A stretch of 52,887 nt of DNA from UMGS1663 sp963558185 (GCA_963558185.1 CAUWFE010000009.1:1-52887), one strand, 5' to 3'. Positions 17,356 to 27,541 are shown, counted from the stretch's first letter. The notes: generated from the letters alone by a model not told the origin. Numbers and translations: made by a program.

Positions 17356-18838
17356 TTGATTGTCCTTTTTGTTCCATTTTTCTTCTCATTTGTGCTAATC
17401 TTTCTGGATCAGACATTCTTTGAATGGGTGGTAAATTTCTATATGCACCAAAATTTGTTAATTCATTTATAAAATTTTCTCTAGTTTTATTTTCTACTCT
17501 CGTGTTTGTACTTCTTATTTCTTGTATTGCTGGTGGTAGTACATCTAATTGCCTACGAACAAATTTATCTACAAAAGATAAGTTCATAAACAAATTATTT
17601 TTCTGTAAAAATTGTGCTACTTTTTGCTTTAATGTTAATTTACTTTCATTTTGTGATACATTAGTAGTTTGCTGAATTTGTTCTTGTGTTTCTTCTCTAA
17701 CAGGTCTAATTATTTCTCCAAATTCATTTATACTATAACCCTCTGGAAATTGGATTATATTATCTCCAACTGTTGTTTGTTGCCACGATTGTTCTTGTTC
17801 TAATTCAGTTCCTGTCATTTCCTTAATCATATTCATTTTATTATCTATAGAGGGAACGCCTTGTCCATTTCTTGCAACTGCTTCTTTATATTTTTCTTGC
17901 ATCCTAGTATTTGCAAATTCAGTAATCATTCCTTGAGCTTCTTTAAATACCATATCAAATTGTTCTTTGCTAATATTAGGATTATGTAAGTTAGTAATAA
18001 ATGTATCTAAATCTCTCCAAGCACCTTTGCCCATATACTTATCAAATTCATTCTCTATCATACTAGAGTCATTCAAAACACCATAAAAGAATGTATTTGC
18101 TGGCTCTTTGCTTCCATCAGAATGTTCAATAAAAGAATCTATTTTATTTTCTACCAATTGTTCAAAACTCATCTCATTATCAAAATCATTTCTCATTGAA
18201 ACTGCAAGTAATTTTACTAAATCATCACACTTTTTATATAAATTAAATTCTGACACATCTACTTTTCCAGACATTATATCATCTGCACTATGTTCGCCTC
18301 TAATTGCTAGTGAAGCGATTAAATTTATAGCATTTTCTTGCATTCTTGTTCCATAAATTGCATTAGGATTACTTTCTTGACCTCTAGGTACTCTCATTAA
18401 GCCTGAAACTTGTCTAGTGTCTGTTTCTTTATCATACGTTTGCATCCTTGCATTCGATGGATTTAGCATCAAATGTCCCATTTCGTGTGCTAACCTAAAA
18501 TCAGCATTATGTCCTTGTATTTCTGGATAACGATATGCTAAATCATAAGTAAACTTTCCATTTTCGCTACTTCTTTGTCTTACTTCACCTTTTGTTTTTG
18601 CATTTTCTGGATCATCATATATCAAAGATGTTTCATCGTTAAAATGTATATTTAAATTTTCTTCTGATATATTTTCCATAAAATTTTGTATTGCTGTACC
18701 ATCTTGACTTAATAAGTTAGCCATTTTTTCTTTTATTTTATCAACTCTTTGTAATTCTTGACTTATAACTTGTCTAGCTTGTTCTGAATCTTTAGCATAA
18801 ATAACATATTGCCCATTTCCAATTGTAAATCTTCCCAT
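17333..18838 (-). CDS. Putative zinc metallopeptidase (HEMGH)
   Basis: The 501-residue protein has AHEMGHLML (about residues 137-145), the HExxH zinc motif of metallopeptidases, after a stretch that looks like a domain clamp (YPEIQGHNADFRL). The C-terminal half is helical and contains a low-complexity QEQIQQTT part and a basic end. No signal peptide is present, so it would work in the cytoplasm unless exported by the conjugation channel. It might cleave a repressor, as ImmA does for ICEBs1, but it is far larger than ImmA. The target is unknown. Confidence 0.6.
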   Translation of the reverse strand: MGRFTIGNGQYVIYAKDSEQARQVISQELQRVDKIKEKMANLLSQDGTAIQNFMENISEENLNIHFNDETSLIYDDPENAKTKGEVRQRSSENGKFTYDLAYRYPEIQGHNADFRLAHEMGHLMLNPSNARMQTYDKETDTRQVSGLMRVPRGQESNPNAIYGTRMQENAINLIASLAIRGEHSADDIMSGKVDVSEFNLYKKCDDLVKLLAVSMRNDFDNEMSFEQLVENKIDSFIEHSDGSKEPANTFFYGVLNDSSMIENEFDKYMGKGAWRDLDTFITNLHNPNISKEQFDMVFKEAQGMITEFANTRMQEKYKEAVARNGQGVPSIDNKMNMIKEMTGTELEQEQSWQQTTVGDNIIQFPEGYSINEFGEIIRPVREETQEQIQQTTNVSQNESKLTLKQKVAQFLQKNNLFMNLSFVDKFVRRQLDVLPPAIQEIRSTNTRVENKTRENFINELTNFGAYRNLPPIQRMSDPERLAQMRRKMEQKGQSNENNERG

Positions 18839-18858
18839 TTTTTCCTCTTTCTATAGTG

Positions 18859-19806
18859 TTATCTTAATACAAGAAATAAAATAGCACTAACAACTAATTG
18901 TACAAGTAAAATTATTTTTGTAACTTTATATATTTTTTCAATTTTCGTTCTTCTTTTTTCAGCATCCCAAAATTTTCCAAAGTGTACTTCTGAATGTTCT
19001 AAATAATCATCTATATCATCTTTATAAACAGATTTATAAGTTGATGAATTATAACCTGCATATTTTGCATCTGGTATCAATGGTCTATAAATAGACAAAA
19101 TATACCAATATGAAAATACATTTCCTAATAATATTGCTACAAACCATTGTCCAAAAACTATAACATATTTATTAGTTAAATATTCTGCAATATCTAATGG
19201 TAATTTATTAACATTCATTCTTAATACAAAGTATAAAATATATGAAAGTATAATTCCTACAGATATACAAAATGCTTGTATTCTAAGTTTTCTATGTTTT
19301 ATTGTTTTATTAAATCTATCTTCATTATCTTCGAGTGTATTCATTACTGTAGAATAAATATTATTTGCTTCTCTCTCTTGATTTGTTGTTTGGACATCTA
19401 TATAAACATCTGAATATCTTAAATCCATTCTGGCATCTCTAAAATCCACTGTAACATTTATACTATTATATTGGTCGTTATAATCTTCTTTTCCAGATTT
19501 GGTATAAAAAGAAACTCTTAACTCTAGTGAAACTTCTTCAATTGCTCTTGGTTGACCTAATTGACCTATAAACCAATTATAATCTGTTTCCGTCATATTT
19601 TGCCCATTTCTTAATTTAATAGTATATCTTAATTCTGTACTGCCATTTTCATATTCATATTTTTTATCACTAAATGCTAAATTTTTATTTTTAATTTTTT
19701 CTTGTTCAAATATATTATCGTATCTATTTTTATAATCATCAAAATAATTTGCAACATCTATTATTGATTTTATCGGTATTTGTTTATTTACTACTTTATT
19801 ATTCAC
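18859..19806 (-). CDS. Membrane protein with three predicted segments
   Basis: The 315-residue protein has a soluble N-terminal part of about 180 residues rich in beta strands (SLELRVSFYT, YSDVYIDVQT), then hydrophobic stretches near residues 185-205, 217-240 and 297-315. I do not recognise a family. It lies downstream of a promoter block that is duplicated upstream of the HD gene, so the two units are probably co-regulated. Confidence 0.6.
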   Translation of the reverse strand: MNNKVVNKQIPIKSIIDVANYFDDYKNRYDNIFEQEKIKNKNLAFSDKKYEYENGSTELRYTIKLRNGQNMTETDYNWFIGQLGQPRAIEEVSLELRVSFYTKSGKEDYNDQYNSINVTVDFRDARMDLRYSDVYIDVQTTNQEREANNIYSTVMNTLEDNEDRFNKTIKHRKLRIQAFCISVGIILSYILYFVLRMNVNKLPLDIAEYLTNKYVIVFGQWFVAILLGNVFSYWYILSIYRPLIPDAKYAGYNSSTYKSVYKDDIDDYLEHSEVHFGKFWDAEKRRTKIEKIYKVTKIILLVQLVVSAILFLVLR

Positions 19807-19860
19807 TTAAATTTCCTCCATTAAATTACTCTTTGGTTTGAGTTTTTCCATACTAATTCA

Positions 19861-19939
19861 CTATTATTCTATATTATTATTTAAAAAAAAGCAACATTTT
19901 ATTTAATATATTTATGATTTTCGGCAACATTTTTGTTCT
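19861..19939 (-). promoter_or_regulatory. Promoter block, copy 1
   Basis: On the minus strand TTGCTT (19889-19894), a 17-base spacer and TAGAAT (19866-19871) form a promoter. Upstream, a second TGTTGC copy (19922 region) repeats the motif around the -35 box. Almost the same 79-base block recurs at 24812-24890. Confidence 0.6.
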
Positions 19940-20089
19940 TCGTTATTTGATAATAAAAAGTAAACAAATGCAATAATTCAACCAATATATTCTTTCTAAA
20001 TTGTTTATACTTATTTCGTTGTAAATGTAATATTCTTTTGTAAAATGTCAAAACAGTTTATTTTTAGCGACTTTCAAGTGTTTTCAAAT

Positions 20090-20118
20090 TTGACAAAAGT
20101 ATTGAAAGGTAGTATAAT
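20090..20118 (+). promoter_or_regulatory. Perfect plus-strand promoter facing a gene-free region
   Basis: TTGACA, a 17-base spacer and TATAAT match the sigma-A consensus exactly. No plus-strand gene follows before 20564, so the likely product is a non-coding RNA. Confidence 0.8.
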
Positions 20119-20125
20119 TAAAGTA

Positions 20126-20575
20126 TATTTGAAGAAAAGTTATTTCGTAGCTTTGATGAACTTTAGTTAGTAAGGGGAACATTCATCGTTTAAATTTTCA
20201 ATATTCACTAGAAGAATAAAATTATTCTTCTAGATAAAAAAAGAAATAATACATAAAATTGTATTATAAAATATATACCAAAAGAGAGTATATATAAAAA
20301 GTAAAGAATATTGAAATTTGAACAAATATGAAAAAAGTACCTAGAAAGCACTGTAAGTCTTAATTATGAAATAGCTAAAAGTACACCTAAGATGTGTACT
20401 AAATATATAAAATTTATATATTTTTATAAATTTTATATAAAAATTTTGAAAAAAAGTATCTAGGATTTAGATACAATAATTATAATTATAATTATAATCA
20501 TAGAATTAACTTTAGTATATACAGTAATAATTATAATTAAAGCCGAACTTAATTAAGGTCGGCTCTTTCATTTTT
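20126..20575 (+). ncRNA. Candidate non-coding RNA of about 450 bases
   Basis: Transcription from the promoter at 20090 would run through a GATGAA/TTCATC stem and a perfect 12-bp hairpin at 20208-20233. It also crosses repeats of the type AAAAGTAcCTAG near 20334, 20377 and 20453, and would end at the hairpin at 20541-20564, followed by CTTTCATTTTTT. The only frame with an ATG is an 11-codon one near 20328 without a ribosome site. The region 19940-20540 holds no gene. Confidence 0.5.
20541..20564. terminator. Terminator hairpin shared by facing units
   Basis: AGCCGAACTTA pairs with TAAGGTCGGCT with two mismatched positions. A T-rich run follows on the plus strand. The stop of the minus-strand gene at 20549 lies inside the stem. 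Confidence 0.7.
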
Positions 20576-20737
20576 TAATTGTTCATTATTTAATAATATT
20601 CCATCTAATAACATATCAAATTTTATTTCATTTTCTTTTTGAATCTCTGTGTTATATAAATTATTAGTTCCAAAGTTATAATCATATATATACTCGTCTT
20701 TTTTTTGTTTAATTTCAAACTTTTTATACCTTTCCAT
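20549..20737 (-). CDS. Small hypothetical protein
   Basis: The 62-residue protein is acidic/basic and soluble with no recognised motif. It follows the LRR gene by nine bases with GGAGGAAAT before its ATG, so it ends the LRR/transglutaminase operon. Its stop codon lies within the terminator stem. Confidence 0.5.
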   Translation of the reverse strand: MERYKKFEIKQKKDEYIYDYNFGTNNLYNTEIQKENEIKFDMLLDGILLNNEQLKNERADLN

Positions 20738-20746
20738 ATTTCCTCC

Positions 20747-21433
20747 CTACTCTATTGGTTTGTCATTTTCTTCAAATTCTACTATAAGTTCTTTGTTTTG
20801 GTCATATAATTTTTTTATATACATTTCCTTATTTTGCACATTTGATCCACTTAATGAAATGAACTTTAGATTTGACATTTTTGAAATATTTATATAGTAT
20901 GGTATCTCTATATGGTTTAAATATAATCTTTCTAAATATTCTAATGTAGCAATACTTGGAACACTAATTGCACTACAATGTGCAATTTTTAAGTATTTCA
21001 ATTTTTTAAAATTACTAATATCAGCAATATCTACAATTCCAGAATGAACAAGTTGTAATTCTTCTAATATGGTATTTTGATTTAACATACCAATGTTAAA
21101 ATCTTGGCAATTTAATATAGCTATTGATTTCAATTTTTTTGATAATGCCTCTTTATTCTTAAATATACACATTGAAAATTCTATTGTTTCTAAATATTGT
21201 AACTGGTTTATAGCTTGTACTATTTCATCTGTTATTTCAAAAAATTTCAAAGAAACACTTTTTAACTTTTTAAGTTTTACTATTTCTTTTAAGTCTATAT
21301 TTAATTTGTTTTGCATAAGGTTTATATCTTGAATAGATATATCCTCTATATCTTCTATGTCATTTATATCACTTGTGCACATTTTGATTTTTATAATTCT
21401 TGATAAATTCTTATCTATTATTTTTTCACTCAT
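20747..21433 (-). CDS. Leucine-rich-repeat protein
   Basis: This 228-residue protein consists of about seven irregular leucine-rich repeats of around 22 residues (for example LQYLETIEFSMCIF, LEELQLVHSGIV, LKYLKIAHCSAI, LERLYLNHIEIP), a protein-binding solenoid. There is no signal peptide. Its ATG overlaps the stop codon of the transglutaminase-like gene (ATGA), so the two are made together and may form a complex in which the LRR chooses the target. Such pairs occur in effector-like systems, but the role here is inference. Confidence 0.75.
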   Translation of the reverse strand: MSEKIIDKNLSRIIKIKMCTSDINDIEDIEDISIQDINLMQNKLNIDLKEIVKLKKLKSVSLKFFEITDEIVQAINQLQYLETIEFSMCIFKNKEALSKKLKSIAILNCQDFNIGMLNQNTILEELQLVHSGIVDIADISNFKKLKYLKIAHCSAISVPSIATLEYLERLYLNHIEIPYYINISKMSNLKFISLSGSNVQNKEMYIKKLYDQNKELIVEFEENDKPIE

Positions 21434-22539
21434 AGTGCATGTTCTCTCCTTTCTGTATTTTTTATTTGACTAGGTACTAGTCCTTGAATCTTACTATAAT
21501 CAAACCTACTATTACATTTATGTTCTGTTTTTGTCCTTCTATTTGAAAATTTTCCATGAGTCTGATTAAAATCTTCATCATTTAATAGCATATATTCATA
21601 TCTTCTATAATATTGATATTCCTGTGAATCCCATGTAGAGTCAACATTATACCATTTTCCATCTATCTGTACTTGATTCCATGCATGTCCATCATTTCCC
21701 GGCACAAAACCTATAATATATTGCGATTTTAGTCCAACATATTTTAGTGCTTCGTGAAGTATTAAAGCATAACCTGCACAAATCGCTTTCCCATCAATAA
21801 GACCTCCATATAATCCAGCTGGTTTCTTTCTTATCTCTTTCATTTCTCTATCATATTGTTCTTGTGCTTTCCAAAAACCAGTTTTACCTATTGATTGATT
21901 TGCTTTATTTTTGGCATCATCAGATTCTCTAATACATTTATAATCATACGTCATCATTCCAGTAACTCTTGAATATACTTTATAAAATTTATTCGCCTCA
22001 TCCATATCTTTTGGAATATCTGCTGTTAGTTCTTCTATTTTTGCAATAATTGCTGAAATTTCACTAAACGTATATTCTATTTTAGTCGAATCACTTTCAT
22101 ACTCATTTATTTTAAATTTCATCTCTGAATGATTAGTTACATGTCTTTGTATATTTATTAAAAAGTCTAAATTTAGCATATTTATATTATTTAATTTAAA
22201 TGTTAACATATTAGGCGGAATAGTTACATCAAAATCAATTTGTGTTAATATTTCTAATAATCCCATATTATTACCTTTAAATTGTTTTGAAACAAAATTA
22301 AAAGTCTTACCTTTTGTCTTTTCATCACTAAAATTATTTAATGCTGTAGATATACTTTGTGGCGATTTTAATTTTCCTATAAATTTATATCTTTCTTTTT
22401 CTGGAATACTATTTAATAATTCCATTTTGCAATTATCATCTTGTATCTTTGAAAAATATTTTAATTTTTCTTCAACTGAACTAGCTTGATTAAAAAGTTC
22501 AGTTAATTCTATATCTGATATATTTTCTCTATCTTTCAT
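21430..22539 (-). CDS. Transglutaminase-like cysteine protease-fold protein
   Basis: The C-terminal half is a transglutaminase core: Cys in GKAICAGYALILHEAL, His in GHAWNQVQIDGKWYNV and Asp in VDSTWD, the full catalytic triad. Such enzymes act as proteases, amidases or cross-linkers. The N-terminal 200 residues are helical and unrecognised. No signal peptide is seen, so it acts inside the cell or needs a transport system. The start at 22539 follows AGAGG at suitable spacing. The ATGA overlap with the LRR gene links them functionally. Confidence 0.8.
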   Translation of the reverse strand: MKDRENISDIELTELFNQASSVEEKLKYFSKIQDDNCKMELLNSIPEKERYKFIGKLKSPQSISTALNNFSDEKTKGKTFNFVSKQFKGNNMGLLEILTQIDFDVTIPPNMLTFKLNNINMLNLDFLINIQRHVTNHSEMKFKINEYESDSTKIEYTFSEISAIIAKIEELTADIPKDMDEANKFYKVYSRVTGMMTYDYKCIRESDDAKNKANQSIGKTGFWKAQEQYDREMKEIRKKPAGLYGGLIDGKAICAGYALILHEALKYVGLKSQYIIGFVPGNDGHAWNQVQIDGKWYNVDSTWDSQEYQYYRRYEYMLLNDEDFNQTHGKFSNRRTKTEHKCNSRFDYSKIQGLVPSQIKNTERREHAL

Positions 22540-22645
22540 TAAAAAACCTCTATTCTTATTTTTCTCATTATTATTATAACACATAATTGCATTTATGAAA
22601 GTTTTTTAATAAAAGCAGAATAAAAAATATTCTGCCTTTACTTGT

Positions 22646-23038
22646 TTAATTACTTGTTTGCATTCTTTTTCTATATGCAAGTAATACTTCTTTTCTTTTT
22701 TTATTTGATTCCTTTAATTGTGTTATTCTTTCTTTGTATGAATTATATATACATTCATATTGTTCATCTGTCATTTCTTCTTCGTCTATATCTCCATTTC
22801 TGTACTTTTCTAATAATTTCATATCTACATTTTCTTTGGTTTCTTGTTGTACTATAATACTTTCTTTAAAAGATTTTTTTACAGTTTCTTCATTAGAATT
22901 TTCCACACTATTTTTAACTAATTCCTCATTATTAGCATAAACTTGATTTTTACTCTTAAAGAAAAGCTTTTTAAAAAATCCTATGATCTTTCCGAAAATA
23001 TTACTTGTTTTAAAAGGAATTAACTCATTTTTACTCAT
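22646..23038 (-). CDS. Hypothetical protein with an amphipathic N-terminus
   Basis: The 130-residue protein starts with a basic/hydrophobic segment (IFGKIIGFFKKLFFKSK) that could bind membranes, then a glutamate-rich and a coiled-coil-like part (YKERITQLKESNKKRKEVL). No family is recognised. It follows the HD gene by four bases and is probably in its operon. Confidence 0.55.
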   Translation of the reverse strand: MSKNELIPFKTSNIFGKIIGFFKKLFFKSKNQVYANNEELVKNSVENSNEETVKKSFKESIIVQQETKENVDMKLLEKYRNGDIDEEEMTDEQYECIYNSYKERITQLKESNKKRKEVLLAYRKRMQTSN

Positions 23039-23042
23039 AATA

Positions 23043-24759
23043 TTATCTTTCTTCTCCTTTTCTCTTATCTTCCTTGACTTGTAACAGTAGCTGTTCTGCC
23101 TCTGTTAATTTTCTTGCTGTTGCCTCTTGTTCTGCCAATTGTGCCTCTAGTGGTTGTAAATTTTCTTTTCTAGTTCTAACTTTTGTTATTCTATCTAAAT
23201 CTTCCATATCTTGTTCATAGTATTCATCAAAAGTTTCTTGTTCAACCTCATCAGTTATGGCTGTTGCTCTTTGTTCTTCAATTCTCTTTTTTAATTCGGC
23301 TAAAAATGTAGATGATTTTCCCATTAAATTTAGCCAACTTGAAACATCCTTATGCATATATTCATTTGAATAATCTCCATATTCAGCAATATATTCTTCT
23401 TCTTCTTCCCACAATGCCTCTGCTTCCTCTGGAGTAAGTTCATCTACATTTATTACCTCTCTTTTTGGAGATGATTTAGTAATATTACTTATAAATAAAT
23501 TTGATAATTTAACTAAATCGAATATTCTTTTTGCCTCTGGAAGACATGCATCAATACTGTCCATATTAGCTATTTTTCCTGTTTTTGAAGCAACAACTTT
23601 TCCATCTGTTTTGACAACTTCGCTTTGTGCTCCTGCATCAGCACGACATAAGTGCATTAGCATTTGATAATCTTCTAAAGAATATTCATCGCTAAAATCA
23701 ATAACATCATGATAATTATATGAATTTGCTTCACTTACACTATAATAACTAACTGCATCATGGTCTCTTACTATTCCGACAGCCTCTTGCATATTTGAAT
23801 TTATTTGCACTGGTCTGCCATTATTAACAAATTTAGGCTCTTTACCGTGTGCCAATGCATAACATATATACTTCATTTGGTCTTTACTATACCCATTTCG
23901 TTCAAAAACACCATTGTATTCATTTTGAAACATTATTTCTGCAACTGTTTCTGGTGTAATCCCTCTTATAAATTCATGATTAGCAACTGTTGGAGTTATT
24001 TGGTCTTGTGTTTTATAACTGATAAAATCATCATGATGACCTATATAAAAACTCATTCTATCTATTGTTTCTTTATTGTACCCCATATCACTAAGCATTC
24101 TTTTAGCAATACTAGCTGATTTTTCTGCATGTCCATAGAAAACTTGTTGTCCTTTAATTTTTGGATGCATCCTTGCAACTTCTGGTTTTCCTATATCATG
24201 TAAAAATGCAGATATTCTTAACTCTTTATATTGTTCTGGGGTTAAGCCATCTCTTTTTATTCCAGCTACAGTATATAAAGTATGTCCTAATAAATCATAA
24301 CAATGATGAGGATTTTTTTGGTTAAAATCTTTCATTCTTGCTACTTCTATTCCAAATTCATTTTCTAATTCTTCTTTACTTTTACTTAAAAAATATTCTA
24401 CAACATCATCTCTCATCACCGCTTCTTCAAATTTTGTTCTTCTTACTACTGTTTGTAATTTTTCCATAAAATGAGAAGGTATAAATTCCTTATATTGTTC
24501 TAAATCATATTGTTGTAGAAATTCTTGTAATCCATCAGCTAATTCTGAAGAACTCATACCGCTCTATTGCTTTAAATATATCATTCCATCTTCTAGCTTT
24601 TTCATAAGATGTCTCTTGTGAATATTCAAGTACCATATTTGCATCATAATCTATGTCATAATAACTAATTTCTCCATTATCACATCTATTTTTATAAGCT
24701 ATTTCTTCTTCCAGTTTCTTTCTTAATAAATCAACTATATTTATTTCTTCTTTTGCCAT
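23043..24759 (-). CDS. HD-domain phosphohydrolase, read through one CGG +1 shift
   Basis: The 571-residue protein has an HD domain: HHCYDLLGHTLYT, then AFLHDIGKPE (the HD pair) and FYGHAEKS with IGHHDD, like the HD part of tRNA nucleotidyltransferases. A glutamate-rich C-terminal coiled coil follows. The raw sequence suggests two genes overlapping by 23 bases, but the upstream frame meets in-frame CGG (24559-24561) at codon 67. Skipping the C gives GGT (Gly) and runs directly into MSSSELADGLQEF, so this is one protein. The start at 24759 (MAKEEINIV) follows GGAGG. It lies downstream of promoter block copy 2. Confidence 0.75.
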
Positions 24760-24811
24760 AAAAACCTCCAATTTTATTTGCCAACGCAAAACATTTTTCT
24801 ATAATAATCTG

Positions 24812-24890
24812 CTACTATTCTATATTATTATTTTAAAAAAAACAATACTTTTTTTAACATATTTGTTATTTTTAGCAATATTTTTGTTCT
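24812..24890 (-). promoter_or_regulatory. Promoter block, copy 2
   Basis: On the minus strand TTGTTT (24840-24845), a 17-base spacer and TAGAAT (24817-24822) form a promoter, with a further TATTGC upstream. The block is a diverged copy of the one at 19861-19939 and stands before the HD gene in the same orientation. Between 24790 and 24980 there is nothing else. Confidence 0.6.
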
Positions 24891-24980
24891 ATCATCATTT
24901 ATTCAATCAAATAATTTTTTCTTTATAATACCTTTTTTACTCTACTACATCAAATTGATTTATTTTCTCACTTTCATTTG

Positions 24981-26601
24981 TTAATATTCAGGCGTTCCAT
25001 AGCCTAATATAACACTACTATTTATATCATAGTCTTTCTGTTTACACATATCTCCGCTAGAATTTCCCTCTATTGTGTAAACTTTTCCATTTTCAATTTT
25101 TTCTACAATACCAACATGGTCTGCTTGTCCATCATTGCTATCTGTCCAATCAAAGAAAATAATATCGCCGTATTTTTGGTGTGTATCCACCATCTTGCCA
25201 TAATCCACAAGTTTTAAACCAAGATACCCCCTCACTTTCACAACCTGCAAATTTTGGAATAACTCCTGCTTCAATATAACCACATTCATTTGCACACCAA
25301 CTGACAAAACAGGCACACCATTCTACTCTTGAATTAAACCCATACCACGACCAGTAAGGTTGACCTCCAACATTTCCAACTTGTGCCAAAGCAACTTTTA
25401 CAATATCACTACTTCCTGTTGATGAGCCATATAAAACATAAGACCACATATAATTGTACTCATCTTTTTGTAATTCTGCTAACTGTTCTATTTGTTTTGC
25501 ATTAAAATTATATTTTTGTACCATTTCTTCAATAGATTTATTTTGAATATCTATATACAAAATTTTTCTTTTCACTTTCTCTTTTTTCGTATTACCTTTA
25601 TCATCTGTTGTTTCAATTTCTTTTTCTTGTGTTTCTACTTTTGATGTTATAATATTCATTTCCCAAAATATTGTTTTCAGTTTGTTAATTTTATTATTAT
25701 CAAGAGTTACAACATCTGTTGCATCATCTCCATTGCTTACCAAAACTGTATAGACACTTAAAATATCTTTCCACTCTGCACGATTAGATTTTATCTCATA
25801 TTCATCGTGTTCATTATTTTTTTGAATATCTGTTATTTTATTTGTAAATTCATTATTTATTTCACTTATTACAACACTCATTGTTTTATTTCCTACATCA
25901 TCTTCACTTGAAAAAAATATACCAAATATAGAACTACAAATTAGTGCTATTAGGCATATTACTATTATTACAACAACAGCTACCCAACCTCCTGCTATAA
26001 TTGCAGAAATAAGTGCTTTAGTTCCTGTAATTATTGCTTTAATTGTTGCAATAGTGGCTTTTACTGTAATTTTTATACTTTTAGCCGTTGCTTTTGCTGT
26101 AGCTTTCGCAATTTGATATGTTTTTTTTGCACCTTTTACTGTCGCTTTTGCTGTAGCTTTACTCGTTTCGTATGCTATTTTTCCTGTTTGTTTTGTTGTT
26201 TTATATGCTAGATTTCCTGTTTGCTTTGCTGTTTTTATTGTTTTTTCAGCATTCTTTATAGTTGATCTTGCTGTCTTTTCGGTCATTTTTATACTTTTAT
26301 TCTGTATCTTTTGTTTAATTTTTTGACTACCTTTTTTTATATTTCCTACTGTTTCTTTTGTTGCTTTTTTTCCATATTTATCAAATCTATTAAGTGCTTT
26401 GTCTGTTGCAATTTTACTTTCTCTTGATATTCTATTTATACTATAATTATTAGGGTTTGTATCTTCATTTTCATTTGTATTATTTCTTTCTTTTATATTT
26501 ATCAAATTGTCTTTTAATTTTGTCTTAAAAATTTCTTTTTTATCTAATTTTTTTATAGGTATTTTATTTTTTTCTTTTTGCTTGATTTTTATATCTGGCA
26601 T
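24981..26601 (-). CDS. Membrane-anchored CHAP peptidoglycan hydrolase, read through one CGG +1 shift
   Basis: This 539-residue protein is the cell-wall hydrolase of the conjugation machine. A long Lys/Thr/Ala-rich region with repeats of the TAKATVKGAKK type precedes a membrane segment (about residues 205-225). An extracellular linker leads to a CHAP domain with the catalytic Cys in WCACFVSWC and His in DHVGIVE. The raw frame breaks at in-frame CGG (25168-25170); skipping the C yields Gly478 (GGC) in PKIGDIIFFDW and restores the His half of the active site. The start at 26601 follows AGGAGGTG. It lies next to the sortase and VirB4, the usual VirB1/Orf14-type position. Confidence 0.87.
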
Positions 26602-26613
26602 ATATAACACCTC

Positions 26614-27339
26614 CTACAAAATTTTTCTTGCTACTATTACTAATCTTCCATTTTGATTTGAATATTCACAAGTTGATAATGTTATAAGTTTATCTCCATA
26701 TACTGCTATTTTTTCTGTATCATAAAAAGAAAGTTCCTTACACTTATTTATAAATGTATTGAACTCTCTTTCATCTTCAGCATCACAAAACTTATAATAC
26801 TGAAAACCTGTATATGCAACAGTTTTAAACACTGCAATTATTTCATATTCTACATTTTCTGTCATTGTATAAAATTTTATATTTTTATGTTCATTGTAAT
26901 AATCTTTTGACTTATAATTTTCCAACTCTCCAAATAGTTTATTTCCATTTATATGATGACCATATATAATCAAATTATCGCTAGTTTCTATATTACAATT
27001 TTCTGCTATATAAGGTGTACCTAAAATTGAATATTGCTTGTAAAAATTTCTTCTTAAATAATAATTTGGTCTTTCTTTTGTTTGCATTATTGGATAGTCT
27101 ATATTTGTATTTTTTATTTTAATCCATCCTACAATGTCATTGTTAATTCTATATAATTCTTCCATATTTATTGTATCTTCTTGTATTTCTTTTGTATTTT
27201 CTTTTGCGACATTTATTATTTCTTTAAATATTTCTTCTTGTTCGTGTTCCTCTTTTTTATCTTTTAAAATAAAAAAAATACTAATAAGCATTACACCTAT
27301 TAGTAATAATACAAATAATAATTTTATAATTTTCTTCAA
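26614..27339 (-). CDS. Class B-type sortase
   Basis: The 241-residue protein has one N-terminal membrane segment (about residues 5-26) and a sortase domain: His in IYGHHI, the catalytic Cys in TLSTCEYSNQNGRLVIVARK and the following Arg. Sortases cut LPXTG-like signals and link proteins to peptidoglycan. The likely client is the CnaB protein at the right end of the window, whose sorting motif TPKTG appears only after a CGG shift. It lies 12 bases upstream of the CHAP gene start and is in the same operon. Confidence 0.92.
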   Translation of the reverse strand: MKKIIKLLFVLLLIGVMLISIFFILKDKKEEHEQEEIFKEIINVAKENTKEIQEDTINMEELYRINNDIVGWIKIKNTNIDYPIMQTKERPNYYLRRNFYKQYSILGTPYIAENCNIETSDNLIIYGHHINGNKLFGELENYKSKDYYNEHKNIKFYTMTENVEYEIIAVFKTVAYTGFQYYKFCDAEDEREFNTFINKCKELSFYDTEKIAVYGDKLITLSTCEYSNQNGRLVIVARKIL

Positions 27340-27370
27340 ATTTTATCACTTCCAATCTTTAATAAAAAAT

Positions 27371-27404
27371 AAAAGGTACTATTCTTTTATAAATAGCACC
27401 CTTA
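27371..27404 (-). terminator. Hairpins between the sortase and the MazF-like gene
   Basis: GGTGCTATT pairs with AATAGTACC, and a second inverted repeat (GTGGTTGA with TCAACTAC) follows at about 27417-27442. A 14-base direct repeat CCTTTCATAGCAAT occurs at 27441 and 27472. The region 27340-27541 holds no gene. Confidence 0.5.
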
Positions 27405-27541
27405 TAAAAAAACTGGTAGTTGACTATTTCTAATCAACCACCTTTCATAGCAATTTACTGGAACTTTCGTCCCTTTCATAGCAATCTCTTGCTTATATTA
27501 CTATATTACTATATTTTATGTTAAAAGTCAAGAATTTATAC

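Noticed and set aside
25160..25180. Homopolymer sequencing error (extra A) in the CHAP gene
   Set aside because: An A deletion would also restore a frame, but an in-frame CGG lies six bases away and shifting there gives PKIGD, consistent with the other 20 sites.
27417..27485. CRISPR-like repeats (CCTTTCATAGCAAT twice)
   Set aside because: Only two short copies and no cas genes; more likely part of a hairpin-rich intergenic stretch.
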